DNA of 64,000 nucleotides from Betaproteobacteria bacterium (GCA_020061585.1 JAGUXX010000118.1:1-64000), one strand, 5' to 3'. Numbered from the stretch's first letter, positions 1 to 8,579 are shown. Program-made: numbers and translations. Notes: generated by a model not told the origin, from the letters alone.

Positions 1-945
1 CGCGATCTCGCGAATCTTGCCCAGGGTCAGCGTGTAGATGATGAAGGCGACGATGGCCGCGCTGACGATGGCCAGGATCACCAGGAACATGCCGATCTGG
101 CGAGCCGAGGTCGCGATCAGCTTGGCGATCAGGATTTCCTCCATCTGCGCGCGGGTGAACACGGTAAGCCGCTTCCAGCGGCGGATGGGTTCAGCCACCG
201 CCTCCGGGTCTAAGCCCGGCTTGATCCGCACCAGCACGGCATTGACGAACGGATTGACGCTTTGTGAAGCAAGCACCGCGTCCAGCACACCCGGTCGGTT
301 CAGCGCCGGGTTTTCGGCGGTGCGGGCGCGTTGCCGCACGATGGCATCGTTGTCCTTGAGAAACTGCGCCCCCTGCGCGTCCTTCAATGGCACGAACACC
401 ATGGGATCACCGCCGGAAGACACCATGCGCCGGGTCAGCCCGACCACGCGGTATTCGTTCCGCCGGATGCGGATGCGTTCACCCAGTTTGAAGCCGGTGG
501 CGATGTCGGCGACCGCCTCGTAATGGCTGCGTGTGATCTGCCGGCCAGCGACCAGATAGCCCGGCTGGCCGGGTAGGCCGGGGCCGCCGGGCACGATGCC
601 GACCACCATCGCGCGCACATCCTTCTGACCGGGCGCGCCCGCCCGCCGCACCTGCATGTTCAGGTAGGTGATGTTGGCGGCACGCGCCACCCCCTTCATG
701 CCGAGGATGCCGCGATAGGTGTCGTCGTACAGGCTGGACGATTCGGCATAGGGCCCGAGGGTGTCCTGCTGCACCACCCACAGGTCGGCGCCGCTGTTGT
801 CGAGCAGCGCCTTGGCATCGTCGACCATGCCGCGATACACCCCGGCCATGGTCAGGGTGACGCCGATCAGCAACCCGAGGCCGACGCCGGTGAAGACGAA
901 CTTGCCCCAGGAATGCAGGATGTCGCGGCCGGCCAGGCTGATCAC
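1..945 (-). CDS. MacB/FtsX-type ABC transporter permease, truncated by window edge
   Basis: Inner-membrane permease of a MacB/FtsX-like exporter. The frame is open from a GTG at 945 to the left edge, so the C-terminus is missing; it is absent from the ORF track because no stop lies in the window. The translation has an N-terminal membrane segment (FVFTGVGLGLLIGVTLTM), then a large periplasmic MacB_PCD-like domain, then the second membrane helix starting near IGMFLVILAIVSAAIVAF at the edge. The GTG start overlaps the TGA of the upstream adaptor gene (GTGA), so the two are translationally coupled. An ATPase subunit is expected just beyond the edge, but I cannot see it. Family confident, substrate unknown. 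Confidence 0.85.
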   Translation of the reverse strand, partial: MISLAGRDILHSWGKFVFTGVGLGLLIGVTLTMAGVYRGMVDDAKALLDNSGADLWVVQQDTLGPYAESSSLYDDTYRGILGMKGVARAANITYLNMQVRRAGAPGQKDVRAMVVGIVPGGPGLPGQPGYLVAGRQITRSHYEAVADIATGFKLGERIRIRRNEYRVVGLTRRMVSSGGDPMVFVPLKDAQGAQFLKDNDAIVRQRARTAENPALNRPGVLDAVLASQSVNPFVNAVLVRIKPGLDPEAVAEPIRRWKRLTVFTRAQMEEILIAKLIATSARQIGMFLVILAIVSAAIVAFIIYTLTLGKIREIA

Positions 946-2162
946 CGCGCCACTCCCGATGCAACACCAGGCAGGCTGTCCACCACCTTGAAGCGGCTGT
1001 CGGCGGTCAGCCCCGTCTGGCTGTAGACCACCACGCGCTCGCCGGCCTTGAGTCCGTCCAGAATCTGCGCGTGGCCATCGAGATCGGCCGCGCCCAGCTT
1101 GACCGACGCGAAGCGCAAGCGGTCGTCCTCAACCACGAACACCCCGGTTTGCCCATTCAGTTGCCGCAGGCTGGCGTTGCCGACCACCGGCTGCGCCGGC
1201 AATGCCGCCAGCGCCACGGTCACCTCGGCCAGCTCGCCGATCGGCGGCAGCGGCTCCGGCAAGCTGTCGAACACCACCTTGGCCAGAATCTCCTCGGTCA
1301 CCGCATCGGCCATCGGTTCTACCCGCGCCACTCGTCCGGCGAGGGTTTGTCCGGCAAGGCTGCGCGGCACGATGCCGGCGGATAGCCCTTCGCGCAGGCC
1401 GGCGGCGCTCAGTTGGTCGAAGCGGACGTTGATCCACACACTGGCGGGGTCGATCACCTCCACCACGGCCTGTCCGGCGACCAGCGTGGTGCCCGGGTCG
1501 GCGGCGCGCACGCTGACCAAACCGGCGACCGGGGCGATCAGATGCAGATTGGCGCGCTGGCGGATCAGGCCATCACGCTCGGCGCGGCTGCGCAACATTT
1601 CCTGCTTGGCGGCATCCAGATTGGCGCGCGCGGCCACGAGGCCCGCCTCGGCAACCTGGCGTTCCTGGCGTTTGGCCTCGACCGCTTCCTCGCTGACGGA
1701 ACGCGCCTCCAGGAGCTTTTCATAACGCTGCGCCTGGGTTTCGGCAAAGCGTTTGCGCGCCGAGAGGTCTTGAATCTGCGCCTCGGCGGCCAACACATTG
1801 GCCTGGGCGCGCATCAATGCGGCATCCAGGGCGCCGATGCGGTCGTCGAGATCGATCGGGTCCATCTCGCCCAGCACTTGGCCCGCCTTGACCCGGTCGC
1901 CCACCTGCACGGCGACCGATTTGATCCGGCCGGCAACGGTCGGGCCGATCTTGTAGGTGTAGCGCGCCTCCATCGTGCCGATGCCGAATAGGGCGGGGGC
2001 GATGGACCGGCTTTCCACCGTGGCCACGGTCACCGGCACCGGCGCCAGCGGCCCCGCGCGCAGGCCGACATAGACAAACAGGGCGAGCAAGGGCAGCAGA
2101 ACCCCGGCCAAGGCCAGCGTTCTGCCATGCGTTGACAGGAATTGCTTCATTTCAGTCTTCAT
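942..2162 (-). CDS. Periplasmic adaptor (membrane fusion) protein, MacA/HlyD family
   Basis: Periplasmic adaptor that would link the downstream permease to an outer membrane channel. The 406-residue product has one N-terminal membrane anchor (about residues 13-34) and a lipoyl/barrel-sandwich half motif near residues 85-102 (VQVGDRVKAGQVLGEMDP). A long coiled-coil hairpin rich in Ala, Glu and Arg follows (about 110-205), then the returning half (LIAPVAGLVSVR) and beta-barrel domains. The start lies 11 bp inside the end of the TetR gene and the stop overlaps the permease start. The three genes therefore form one operon under the TetR repressor. Transported compound unknown. Confidence 0.9.
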   Translation of the reverse strand: MKTEMKQFLSTHGRTLALAGVLLPLLALFVYVGLRAGPLAPVPVTVATVESRSIAPALFGIGTMEARYTYKIGPTVAGRIKSVAVQVGDRVKAGQVLGEMDPIDLDDRIGALDAALMRAQANVLAAEAQIQDLSARKRFAETQAQRYEKLLEARSVSEEAVEAKRQERQVAEAGLVAARANLDAAKQEMLRSRAERDGLIRQRANLHLIAPVAGLVSVRAADPGTTLVAGQAVVEVIDPASVWINVRFDQLSAAGLREGLSAGIVPRSLAGQTLAGRVARVEPMADAVTEEILAKVVFDSLPEPLPPIGELAEVTVALAALPAQPVVGNASLRQLNGQTGVFVVEDDRLRFASVKLGAADLDGHAQILDGLKAGERVVVYSQTGLTADSRFKVVDSLPGVASGVAR

Positions 2163-2766
2163 TGCGTTTCTCTATGCCGCGTTGGTAGATGGCAAAGACG
2201 CCAGGGGCGTCCGCGCGGATGCGATCGATGTCGCCGGATAACATGGACTGCATGACCAGGCCCTGGATGGTACCAATGAACAACGTCGCGGCGGCCTGGG
2301 TGTCCGTTTCCGCCGCGATCTCGCCGCCCGCCTTGCCTTCATCAAGGCGGGCGCGTAACCGTTCCGCATAACGCTGGATCAAGGTTTGGGCTATCCGCTT
2401 GGCGGGACTGGCCTCGGCGCGTTGCAACTCACCGAACATCATGCGCGGCACGCCCGGATGCTCGATGACGAATTCAACGTGGCTCATGAACATGGCCCGC
2501 ATGGCTTCCAGCGGAGATTCGATGTCCCGCGCGGCGCGGTCGATCCGGCTCAGCAGCCGTTCCGCCATCCATTCCATGACCGCCCGCCAGATTGCTTCTT
2601 TCGACGGAAAGTGCCGAAACAGCGCGCCCTGAGTGACATTCATGCGCTTGGCGATCGCCGCCAGGGTGATCTCGCTGGGGTTGACCGACCCCGCCAGCTC
2701 GACCACGGTCTCGACCGTCACGGCGCGCCGCTCGTCGGCGGGAAGGTGTTTGTGGGTCATGTCCAT
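2152..2766 (-). CDS. TetR/AcrR family transcriptional repressor of the efflux operon
   Basis: DNA-binding regulator of 204 residues. The N-terminal helix-turn-helix is clear (about residues 36-61: AIAKRMNVTQGALFRHFPSK), followed by an all-helical ligand-binding domain. It is the first gene of a three-gene operon with an efflux adaptor and permease, the usual arrangement for a local, ligand-released repressor. A 20-bp interrupted palindrome lies 17 bp upstream of its start and is the probable operator. The inducer cannot be deduced from sequence. Confidence 0.92.
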   Translation of the reverse strand: MDMTHKHLPADERRAVTVETVVELAGSVNPSEITLAAIAKRMNVTQGALFRHFPSKEAIWRAVMEWMAERLLSRIDRAARDIESPLEAMRAMFMSHVEFVIEHPGVPRMMFGELQRAEASPAKRIAQTLIQRYAERLRARLDEGKAGGEIAAETDTQAAATLFIGTIQGLVMQSMLSGDIDRIRADAPGVFAIYQRGIEKRNED

Positions 2767-2782
2767 TGGGATGGATACAAAA

Positions 2783-2802
2783 GATAGTAAACGGTTACTA
2801 TC
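2783..2802. promoter_or_regulatory. Probable TetR operator palindrome
   Basis: GATAGTAA-ACGG-TTACTATC has perfect 8-bp inverted arms around a 4-bp spacer and ends 17 bp upstream of the tetR-like start. Size, symmetry and position fit a TetR-family autoregulatory operator. Binding is inferred. Confidence 0.65.
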
Positions 2803-2823
2803 ATATGCATATCGCCAACCTTG

Positions 2824-3219
2824 TCAAGCCACACCTACCCGGCAGCGGGCGAACCAGGCGATCCCCGCCCACAACGCGGTGCGCAGTGTCATGGCAGAGG
2901 CGGTGCGCGACTCGAACGGCGTGCCGGCCAGGATGAACAGGCCGAAGGCGAGAAACACCAAAGCCGTGGCGGCCGCGATGGCCAGTGCCAGACGCGGCGC
3001 CCAGGATTGCCTGGTCGCCAGGCCGGCCGCCGCCGTGACGTAGGCGAATCCGGCGAGGAAATTGAACCAGACGACGAAGGGCAGGTAGTTGCCCGCCGCC
3101 AGGCGCGCTGGCTCGTCGCCGAACAACACCCGGCCGCCGCTGGAGATGGTGACCAGGCCGAAGGCCAGCGCGATGGCGGCGACGGCGTACAGGGAAAAAT
3201 GCCCGCGAGTTGTGTTCAT
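2824..3219 (-). CDS. Small four-helix integral membrane protein of unknown function
   Basis: I chose the start at 3219 (MNTTRGHFSLYAV) because the longer ORF-track version (to 3801) reads out of frame through the mipA-like gene. The 131-residue product has about four hydrophobic segments (YAVAAIALAFGLVTI, YLPFVVWFNFLAGFAYV, LALAIAAATALVFLAFGLF, TLRTALWAGIAWF). No catalytic motif is visible. It starts about 30 bp downstream of the mipA-like stop on the same strand and is probably cotranscribed with it. Function not recognised. Confidence 0.7.
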   Translation of the reverse strand: MNTTRGHFSLYAVAAIALAFGLVTISSGGRVLFGDEPARLAAGNYLPFVVWFNFLAGFAYVTAAAGLATRQSWAPRLALAIAAATALVFLAFGLFILAGTPFESRTASAMTLRTALWAGIAWFARCRVGVA

Positions 3220-3248
3220 GCAAGATCCTTTGTGTGTGGCGATGCCGG

Positions 3249-4043
3249 TCAGAAACGGTATTTGATGCCGACAGTCGTCGCGACCTGATCCCTGCTGCCC
3301 AGGGCCGCCACGATGGGGCTGTCGGCCGCGTTGCCGATCAGCCGCGTGTAGCGCAGCGAGGCAAAGCCGCCCCACTCCTGGCTGATCGCGTAATCGGCCG
3401 AAAGGCTGGCGCCGACCTGCTTGAAGCCCGATCCGGCGGCGTATTGGGCGATACCGGAATTCGCCGACTGTTTCGCGTCGATGCCGTAGTAGGTACTCAT
3501 GTAAGCCGTCGAGGCCCAGGCCGTGTCGAGGTTGGCGCGCAGACGCAAGTTCTGCGCGACAGGCATGCCATACCCGACGGAAAGATTCACCGTCGCACCG
3601 CCATCGCCGTTGGTGACATCCTTGCGAACATCGGCCCGCGCCTGCCAGCCGTCCTTGCGCAAGCGGATAAAACCGCCGGCATCGAGGCCGTGGTCGATCT
3701 CGCCCAAACCGGTCGGCGCGTCGTCCTCGTCGCGGCCGCGGCGCAGGGCCAGCAGCGGTCCGGCGCTGAGGCTCAGGCCTTGCTCCGTCGTGTGCTTCCA
3801 TAGATTGGCGCCCGCCTTCATGCCGGTGAGAAAGAACGTGTCGCCGTAGAAGAGGTTGATGTTGGGCGTGATCCGCGTTTCCCTCTCATTCGCGCCCTCG
3901 TAGGCGGGCCGCACGCCCACGCCGAGGCCGACACTGCCATGCAGACCCGCCGGCATGACCTCTTCCGCCATCGTTGGCGCGGCGACGAGCATCGACAAGG
4001 CCACGCGGACGATGTCGGCGCCGGCCATTCTGGATAATTTCAT
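3249..4043 (-). CDS. MipA/OmpV-family outer membrane protein
   Basis: The 264-residue product has a signal peptide ending near VAAPTMAEE, an early GSVGLGVGVRPAYEGA segment typical of MipA/OmpV proteins, alternating beta-strand character, and a C-terminal aromatic residue (VGIKYRF) as in outer membrane beta-barrels. Family members are MltA-interacting scaffolds or outer membrane proteins often controlled by two-component systems. A GTATC repeat array lies about 70-95 bp upstream, shared with the EF-hand and response-regulator promoters in this window. That supports control by the nearby OmpR-type system. Exact function unknown. Confidence 0.85.
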   Translation of the reverse strand: MKLSRMAGADIVRVALSMLVAAPTMAEEVMPAGLHGSVGLGVGVRPAYEGANERETRITPNINLFYGDTFFLTGMKAGANLWKHTTEQGLSLSAGPLLALRRGRDEDDAPTGLGEIDHGLDAGGFIRLRKDGWQARADVRKDVTNGDGGATVNLSVGYGMPVAQNLRLRANLDTAWASTAYMSTYYGIDAKQSANSGIAQYAAGSGFKQVGASLSADYAISQEWGGFASLRYTRLIGNAADSPIVAALGSRDQVATTVGIKYRF

Positions 4044-4090
4044 GATGCGTTGCCTCGTTCATTGGGGTGTGCGCATCATCGCGACTGGCT

Positions 4091-4176
4091 GTAACCACAC
4101 CACCTCGCTGTCGTATCGGCATGTATCCGTTTGTTTCCCGGCCGACACGCCATTTCAACCGGCAGGCGGCGCGGAA
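4091..4176. repeat. 86-bp direct repeat, copy A (mipA promoter region)
   Basis: This segment matches 6250-6335 in the same orientation at 73 of 86 positions by my hand count. It includes the GTATC regulatory array in front of the mipA-like gene. The two copies flank the lysR-eamA pair. Confidence 0.8.
4113..4137 (-). promoter_or_regulatory. GTATC tandem array A, probable response-regulator site for mipA
   Basis: GTATC (4113), GTATC (4123) and GTTTC (4133) are spaced exactly 10 bp apart, one helical turn, as expected for tandem binding by OmpR/PhoB-type winged-helix regulators. The array lies 70-95 bp upstream of the mipA-like start. Assignment to the regulator at 8586-9314 is inference. Confidence 0.6.
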
Positions 4177-4209
4177 GTCTATTTCATTCGTTAAGGCTCG
4201 GGACGGTAG

Positions 4210-5103
4210 TCAAGGGTGCTCGATATCGCCGTGCAAGTACGCCTCGAACAGCTCCAGCAAGCGTCGGGCCGAGGACAGAACTTCACCCGGCCCGAATCGG
4301 ACGATCAGTTCCGAGGCCGGTAGCTCCGGTAGCCCGGCGCGGACTTCCACCAGACCGAGCGCCTTTAAGCTGCGTGGCAATGGCGTCACCGCCAAGCCGG
4401 CGGCGACGGCGTGGCGCAGGGCGGTGTAGCTGCCGCCCACGAAAGCAGGCCGCCAGGAGATGCCCCGTGCGGCCAGGGCGGTGATGGCGGCCATGCGGAA
4501 CACGCAGCCTTCGTGAAAGACGGCCAAGGGCAAGGGGCGCCGGTCCATGGCATTGCTGCCCTCGCCCGCCAACCAGGCCATGGGGTCCCGGTTCAGCAGG
4601 CGCCAGCCGTTTGAGCCTTCCACCACGGATTCGCCCGGCATGCCCTTGGCGATGGCCAGGTCCAGCTCGCCGGCCTCAGCGAGGGCCGTGATGCGCACCG
4701 ACAGGTCGCAACGCACGGACAGTTCCACCCGCGGGTAGTCCCGGGTGAATTCCGTCAGCACCCGTGGGAACACGCTTTCCATCAGCTCCTCGGGCAACCC
4801 CAAGCGCAGCCGTCCCACCAGGTTCGGCCGGGCGAAGCAAGCGCAGGCCTCGTCGTTGAGGCGCAGGATGCGGCGACTGTAGTCGATCAGCACCCGGCCC
4901 TCGGCGGTGGGGCCCACCACCCGGCCCTGACATCTTTCCAGCAAGGGCTGGCCGACGGCCTCTTCCAGGCGCTTGATCTGCAGGCTGATGGCCGACTGGG
5001 TGCGGCCCAGCCGCAGTGCAGCGGCGGAAAAACTGCCGCTGTCGGCAATGGCCACCAAGGCTCGCAGCAGATCCATGTCCAGATTGCGGATGACGGGGTC
5101 CAT
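4210..5103 (-). CDS. LysR-type transcriptional regulator
   Basis: The 297-residue product has an N-terminal LysR winged helix-turn-helix (LLRALVAIADSGSFSAAALR, then GRTQSAISLQIKRLEEAVG) and a periplasmic-binding-like effector domain. It is divergent from the EamA transporter gene with a 107-bp AT-rich intergenic region, the classical LysR-target arrangement. It probably controls that exporter and itself. The effector is unknown. Confidence 0.92.
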   Translation of the reverse strand: MDPVIRNLDMDLLRALVAIADSGSFSAAALRLGRTQSAISLQIKRLEEAVGQPLLERCQGRVVGPTAEGRVLIDYSRRILRLNDEACACFARPNLVGRLRLGLPEELMESVFPRVLTEFTRDYPRVELSVRCDLSVRITALAEAGELDLAIAKGMPGESVVEGSNGWRLLNRDPMAWLAGEGSNAMDRRPLPLAVFHEGCVFRMAAITALAARGISWRPAFVGGSYTALRHAVAAGLAVTPLPRSLKALGLVEVRAGLPELPASELIVRFGPGEVLSSARRLLELFEAYLHGDIEHP

Positions 5104-5210
5104 GCGCCCTCCTGTTATTTCGAATGCTAATTATGAATTGATATTTATGAATTATATAAATCATGCGCCTACCGTTAATCTGGCGGCAACCCCATTAACC
5201 CGGAGCGACC
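5104..5210. promoter_or_regulatory. Divergent lysR / eamA promoter region
   Basis: This 107-bp spacer is strikingly AT-rich against its GC-rich surroundings (AATTATGAATTGATATTT and ATGAATTATATAAATCATG) and contains repeated ATGAATT words. It should hold both promoters and the LysR site. I cannot single out one T-N11-A box with confidence. Confidence 0.5.
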
Positions 5211-6119
5211 ATGTCCGTTCCCACCTTGCCATTGCCCCCAGTCTCCCTGCCACGCCTGGCCCTGGTGGGCACGCTGTTCAGTCTGGTGTGGAGCTCGGCC
5301 TTCATCGCCGGCAAGATCGGTATGACCTCCACCGGACCCTTGACCCTGCTGAGCCTGCGCTTCCTGCTGGCGGGCGCGTTGCTGGTACTGCTCGGGCGTT
5401 GGCTCGGCGCGAGCGGCCAAGCGCCCCGAGTGGACCGTAGCATCCTGCTCATCGCCTTGGCCGCCGGGCTGCTCACCAATGCCGTGTATCTCGGTCTGGC
5501 CTACTCCGGCATGCGCACTGTCCCTGCCGGCCTGACGGCCATCCTGGCCAGCACCAGCCCGCTGCTGACCGCACTGCTGGCGACACTGTGGTTGCGGGAG
5601 CCATTCGGCTGGCGCGGTGCCCTGGGTTTGCTTGCAGGCTTCGCCGGGATAGTCTGGATCATGGGGGGACGGGCATCCAGTATGCCCCCCGACACGACCG
5701 GGGTACTGCTCATCCTCGCCGGCACCGTGGCCCTGTCCGCCTCGACCCTGCTCAACCGGCGGGCCGTGGCCAGCGGCCTGGACCCCTGGCGCATCGCCTT
5801 GGTGCAGCTACCTGCCAGCGGCCTGGCCCTGCTACCCTTGGCTTGGTGGCGGGAAGGCTTGGCGATCCGCCTTGATGCCGCATTTTTCGGCAGCCTCATC
5901 TACCAGGCGGCGGTGGTGTCAATTGGCACCACCCTGATGCTGCTTTGGCTGGTGCGCCACGGCGGTGCGGCCAGGGCCGGCAGCTTCCACCTGCTCAACC
6001 CGGTATTCGGCACCCTGCTGGCGGTGGGCCTGCTCCAGGAGGCGGTACCCGCCTCGGATCTGGTGGGAGTGCTGCCCATCGTCGCAGGTCTGGCCCTGGT
6101 CTTGCGGCCCGGACGATGA
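5211..6119 (+). CDS. EamA-family (DMT superfamily) transporter, RhaT/YdcZ-like exporter
   Basis: The 302-residue protein has ten predicted hydrophobic segments arranged as two EamA halves. The first half includes LFSLVWSSAFIAGKIGM and GLAYSGMRTVPAGLTAILAS. The second includes LLILAGTVALSASTLLNRRA and LNPVFGTLLAVGLLQE. DMT proteins export amino acids or metabolites across the inner membrane. The ATG is preceded by CGGAGCG. The gene is divergent from lysR and that pair is flanked by 86-bp direct repeats, suggesting acquisition or rearrangement as a unit. Substrate unknown. Confidence 0.9.
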   Translation: MSVPTLPLPPVSLPRLALVGTLFSLVWSSAFIAGKIGMTSTGPLTLLSLRFLLAGALLVLLGRWLGASGQAPRVDRSILLIALAAGLLTNAVYLGLAYSGMRTVPAGLTAILASTSPLLTALLATLWLREPFGWRGALGLLAGFAGIVWIMGGRASSMPPDTTGVLLILAGTVALSASTLLNRRAVASGLDPWRIALVQLPASGLALLPLAWWREGLAIRLDAAFFGSLIYQAAVVSIGTTLMLLWLVRHGGAARAGSFHLLNPVFGTLLAVGLLQEAVPASDLVGVLPIVAGLALVLRPGR

Positions 6120-6249
6120 GCTGGCCTTCAATTGAGGAAACAAGCTATGAGCAATGACGGAAAGCATCCCGGAAGACAAATGAGCGCCGCTTCCGAATTG
6201 ACGGGTAATTTGCTCAAAATATTTCCGATCAAAAAATCCACGAATGCCC

Positions 6250-6335
6250 GTAACTACGCCACCTCGCTGACGTATCGGCATGTATCCGTTTGATTTCCGG
6301 CCAACACGCCGTTCAAACCGGAAGGTGGTGTGGAA
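6250..6335. repeat. 86-bp direct repeat, copy B (orphan promoter copy)
   Basis: Second copy of the mipA-promoter repeat (4091-4176), same orientation, about 85 percent identical. It lies in the 272-bp convergent gap between eamA and the EF-hand gene and no gene lies downstream of it in the direction it would act. The rest of this gap shows no supported gene. Confidence 0.75.
6272..6297 (-). promoter_or_regulatory. GTATC tandem array B, degenerate orphan copy
   Basis: GTATC at 6272 and 6282 keep the 10-bp spacing, but the third unit is altered (GATTTC instead of GTTTC). No gene follows in the appropriate direction, so it is probably a decayed duplicate of array A. Confidence 0.4.
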
Positions 6336-6391
6336 AGGAAAGCCGCCGCCCGGCGGAATCGAGCGGCGACAGCGGGCGGCCAAGCCGTCGA

Positions 6392-7057
6392 TCAGGCGCT
6401 CACGGACAGACTGGCACCGCTGGCGTTGTTCCCGCCGAGGCCATAGGCCTGTGCCAGATTCATGATCTGCATCAGCACCTCGGCCTCGCCGCTGGTGTTC
6501 GCGGTCGCGGCGGCGTTCTGTCCGGATTGCTTGTAGGCCGGGGTTTCGTCGAAGCTGACCTTGCCGTTGCTGTCGGTATCGACCTGATCGAAGTTGTCGA
6601 GGAGGCTGGAGAGCATGTCGGCGCGATTGCTGTCGGCATTGCCGATGGAGGCCAACTGGCTGGTCAGATCCTCCTGGCTCAGGCCGGCATCATCCCCGCC
6701 CCTTTGTATGCCACTGCCCATGCCGGCCATGGCGCCGCTCATGCGCATGTTCTGAAACTGGTTGTCCAGAGCATCCGACAGCTTCTTGATGCTGTCGGAC
6801 ATCTCTTGCTGGGTCACCTTGCCGTCACTGTCGCCATCCAGGGATGCAAAGACATCCTCGGCGCTGGCGCCGCCTGATGCGGGGACGCTCTGAAGGGCGG
6901 TCTGAAGATCCGACTGCTCGATATAGCCCTTGCCGCTGGTGTCGAGTTTCGAAAACAGTTCCTCCGCCATCTTCGTGGGGTCTTGACGCTGCATCCGACC
7001 CATGCCCTGCATCATCATGGAAGAATTTCCTCCGATACCGCCGATTGCGTTGCTCAT
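6392..7057 (-). CDS. EF-hand calcium-binding protein, XopAW-like
   Basis: The 221-residue protein has three recognisable EF-hand loops: DTSGKGYIEQSD (about 39-50), DGDSDGKVTQQE (74-85) and DTDSNGKVSFDE (160-171), joined by Met/Gly/Ser-rich low-complexity linkers. No signal peptide or membrane segment is visible. The architecture resembles the XopAW-like EF-hand family found in many proteobacteria, where a role as secreted effector is not general. A four-unit GTATC array lies 100-135 bp upstream and the histidine kinase gene is next upstream on the same strand, so two-component control is likely. Function unknown beyond probable calcium binding. Confidence 0.8.
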   Translation of the reverse strand: MSNAIGGIGGNSSMMMQGMGRMQRQDPTKMAEELFSKLDTSGKGYIEQSDLQTALQSVPASGGASAEDVFASLDGDSDGKVTQQEMSDSIKKLSDALDNQFQNMRMSGAMAGMGSGIQRGGDDAGLSQEDLTSQLASIGNADSNRADMLSSLLDNFDQVDTDSNGKVSFDETPAYKQSGQNAAATANTSGEAEVLMQIMNLAQAYGLGGNNASGASLSVSA

Positions 7058-7156
7058 GATTTCTCCTTGAAAGCCTGACGGCCGTGGTGGGGATGGCTCA
7101 GTAACAGGCTGGACCTGTCATGCCGAGCCCTCGAAGAAGCATCATCGCGGTGCAAC

Positions 7157-7192
7157 GTATCGGCGACGTATCCCAATGTATCGCTTTGTTTC
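7157..7192 (-). promoter_or_regulatory. GTATC tandem array C, upstream of EF-hand gene
   Basis: GTATC at 7157, 7168 and 7178 followed by GTTTC at 7188 gives spacings of 11, 10 and 10 bp. This is the longest copy of the motif in the window. It lies between the EF-hand start (7057) and the histidine kinase stop. Confidence 0.6.
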
Positions 7193-7253
7193 ACCTCGTT
7201 CCCGTAAAGCCGCAACCCAGGCGTGGCGTCCGCCAGGTTGCTTCAGCACGCGG

Positions 7254-8579
7254 CTAAGCTGGCGGGCGCGGCACACTGACCCAGGCCGCGAGCCCACCCT
7301 CGGGCCGGTTCTCGAGCCAGACCCGCCAGCCATTGGCCTGCGCAAGCTGGCGAACGATGGCCAATCCCAGGCCGGTGCCGCCGGTGGCGGGATTGCGCGA
7401 GGACTCGACCCGGTGGAAAGGTCGGAACACCGACTCCAGCTGGTCTTCCGGAATGCCCGGTCCCCTGTCCAGCACGCCGATTCGGCAAGCGCCGTCGCCA
7501 GGCTCGGCCCTGAGCTCCACGGGGCTGTCACCGGCGTAGCGCTGGGCATTGGCCAGGAGATTGGCCAGCACGCGGCGCAAGGCGGCGGGTGGCACGACAA
7601 GCTGGAGATTCGGGCCGCGCAGAAGAACCTCGGTGCCCGATTCCCGCGCCCGCGCGGCCAGTTCCTCTAGCAAATCGGCCAGGTCAATCTGAGCCGCCGC
7701 TTCCTGGCCCAGGCCGCGCGCCAGGTTCAACAGCTCCCCCACCAGGCGGTTCATCTCCTCGATATCCTGGTCCAGCCGCGCGGTCCAGGCCGGGTCGGGG
7801 CGACGCGCCAGCATCTCCAGAGCAAGCCGCATGCGCGCCAGCGGCGTGCGCAGGTCGTGGGACAGGCCGGCCAATAGGGTGGTGCGCGCGTCCAGCAGGT
7901 CTCGCACCTGGCTTGACAGCTCATTGAAACAGCGCGCCAGGGCGGCAAGCTCGCGTGGACCGGTTTCTGGCAGCAGTTCGGGTGTCTCGCCACGTCCCAG
8001 GGCGGCGGCGGCGAGACCGAAACGCTCAAGCGGGGCGACGGTGCGGCGGGCGAGCCACCAGGCCGCGAATCCCGCCAACACGAGGCCCGAGGCCAGGGTC
8101 GACAATCCGGCGGCTACGGGCTGGGGGCCGATGCGGGTATGCGAAAAACCAACCCACAATATCCTACCGCCGCTGTGCAAACCGACCCAATGCCAGGTTT
8201 CGCCCGCCTTATCAGTACTCGCCAAGCTGACGGCCGTCCCGGCGCGCCGGGTCAACTCCGATTCCAGTAGACGCAAATAGGGGCCGCCCTTGAGTATCCG
8301 CGCGGCGATTGTGGGCGGGTGAGTGGCGAGGAACAGGCCATGCGAGGCCGCCAGTTCCCGTTCGAAGGCGGGCCGTGTTTCGGGCGGCAGTTCGCTCCAG
8401 GTCTGGGTGGAAAGCACCATCAGACCAGCCAGGTCGCTGGCCGCGCCGCGAGCCATGGGTAACAGGAGAAAGAAAACCACGGCCAGCGCGGTCAGTATCT
8501 CGAACAGCACAAACACCAAGGTGAGCCGGATCGCGTTTTGCTGGCTGAGGCTCAAGGCGGGTTTCGAGGCGGACTTCAT
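7254..8579 (-). CDS. EnvZ-like sensor histidine kinase
   Basis: The 441-residue inner-membrane kinase has a first membrane helix (about 17-41), a periplasmic sensor (about 44-150), a second helix (about 157-177) and a HAMP linker. The H-box SHDLRTPLARMR carries the phosphoacceptor His241; the N-box NLLANAQRYAGD, the DRGPGIPED motif and the GTGLGLAIV G-box form the ATPase domain. It is 6 bp downstream of the response regulator gene and forms one operon with it. The order and H-box resemble EnvZ/OmpR-type systems. Signal unknown; the linked genes suggest envelope or cation stress. Confidence 0.95.
   Translation of the reverse strand: MKSASKPALSLSQQNAIRLTLVFVLFEILTALAVVFFLLLPMARGAASDLAGLMVLSTQTWSELPPETRPAFERELAASHGLFLATHPPTIAARILKGGPYLRLLESELTRRAGTAVSLASTDKAGETWHWVGLHSGGRILWVGFSHTRIGPQPVAAGLSTLASGLVLAGFAAWWLARRTVAPLERFGLAAAALGRGETPELLPETGPRELAALARCFNELSSQVRDLLDARTTLLAGLSHDLRTPLARMRLALEMLARRPDPAWTARLDQDIEEMNRLVGELLNLARGLGQEAAAQIDLADLLEELAARARESGTEVLLRGPNLQLVVPPAALRRVLANLLANAQRYAGDSPVELRAEPGDGACRIGVLDRGPGIPEDQLESVFRPFHRVESSRNPATGGTGLGLAIVRQLAQANGWRVWLENRPEGGLAAWVSVPRPPA

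Noticed and set aside
6147-6293. 48-residue ORF after eamA with GAGGAAAC upstream
   Set aside because: Reads into the promoter repeat; no recognisable sequence. Possible but unsupported.
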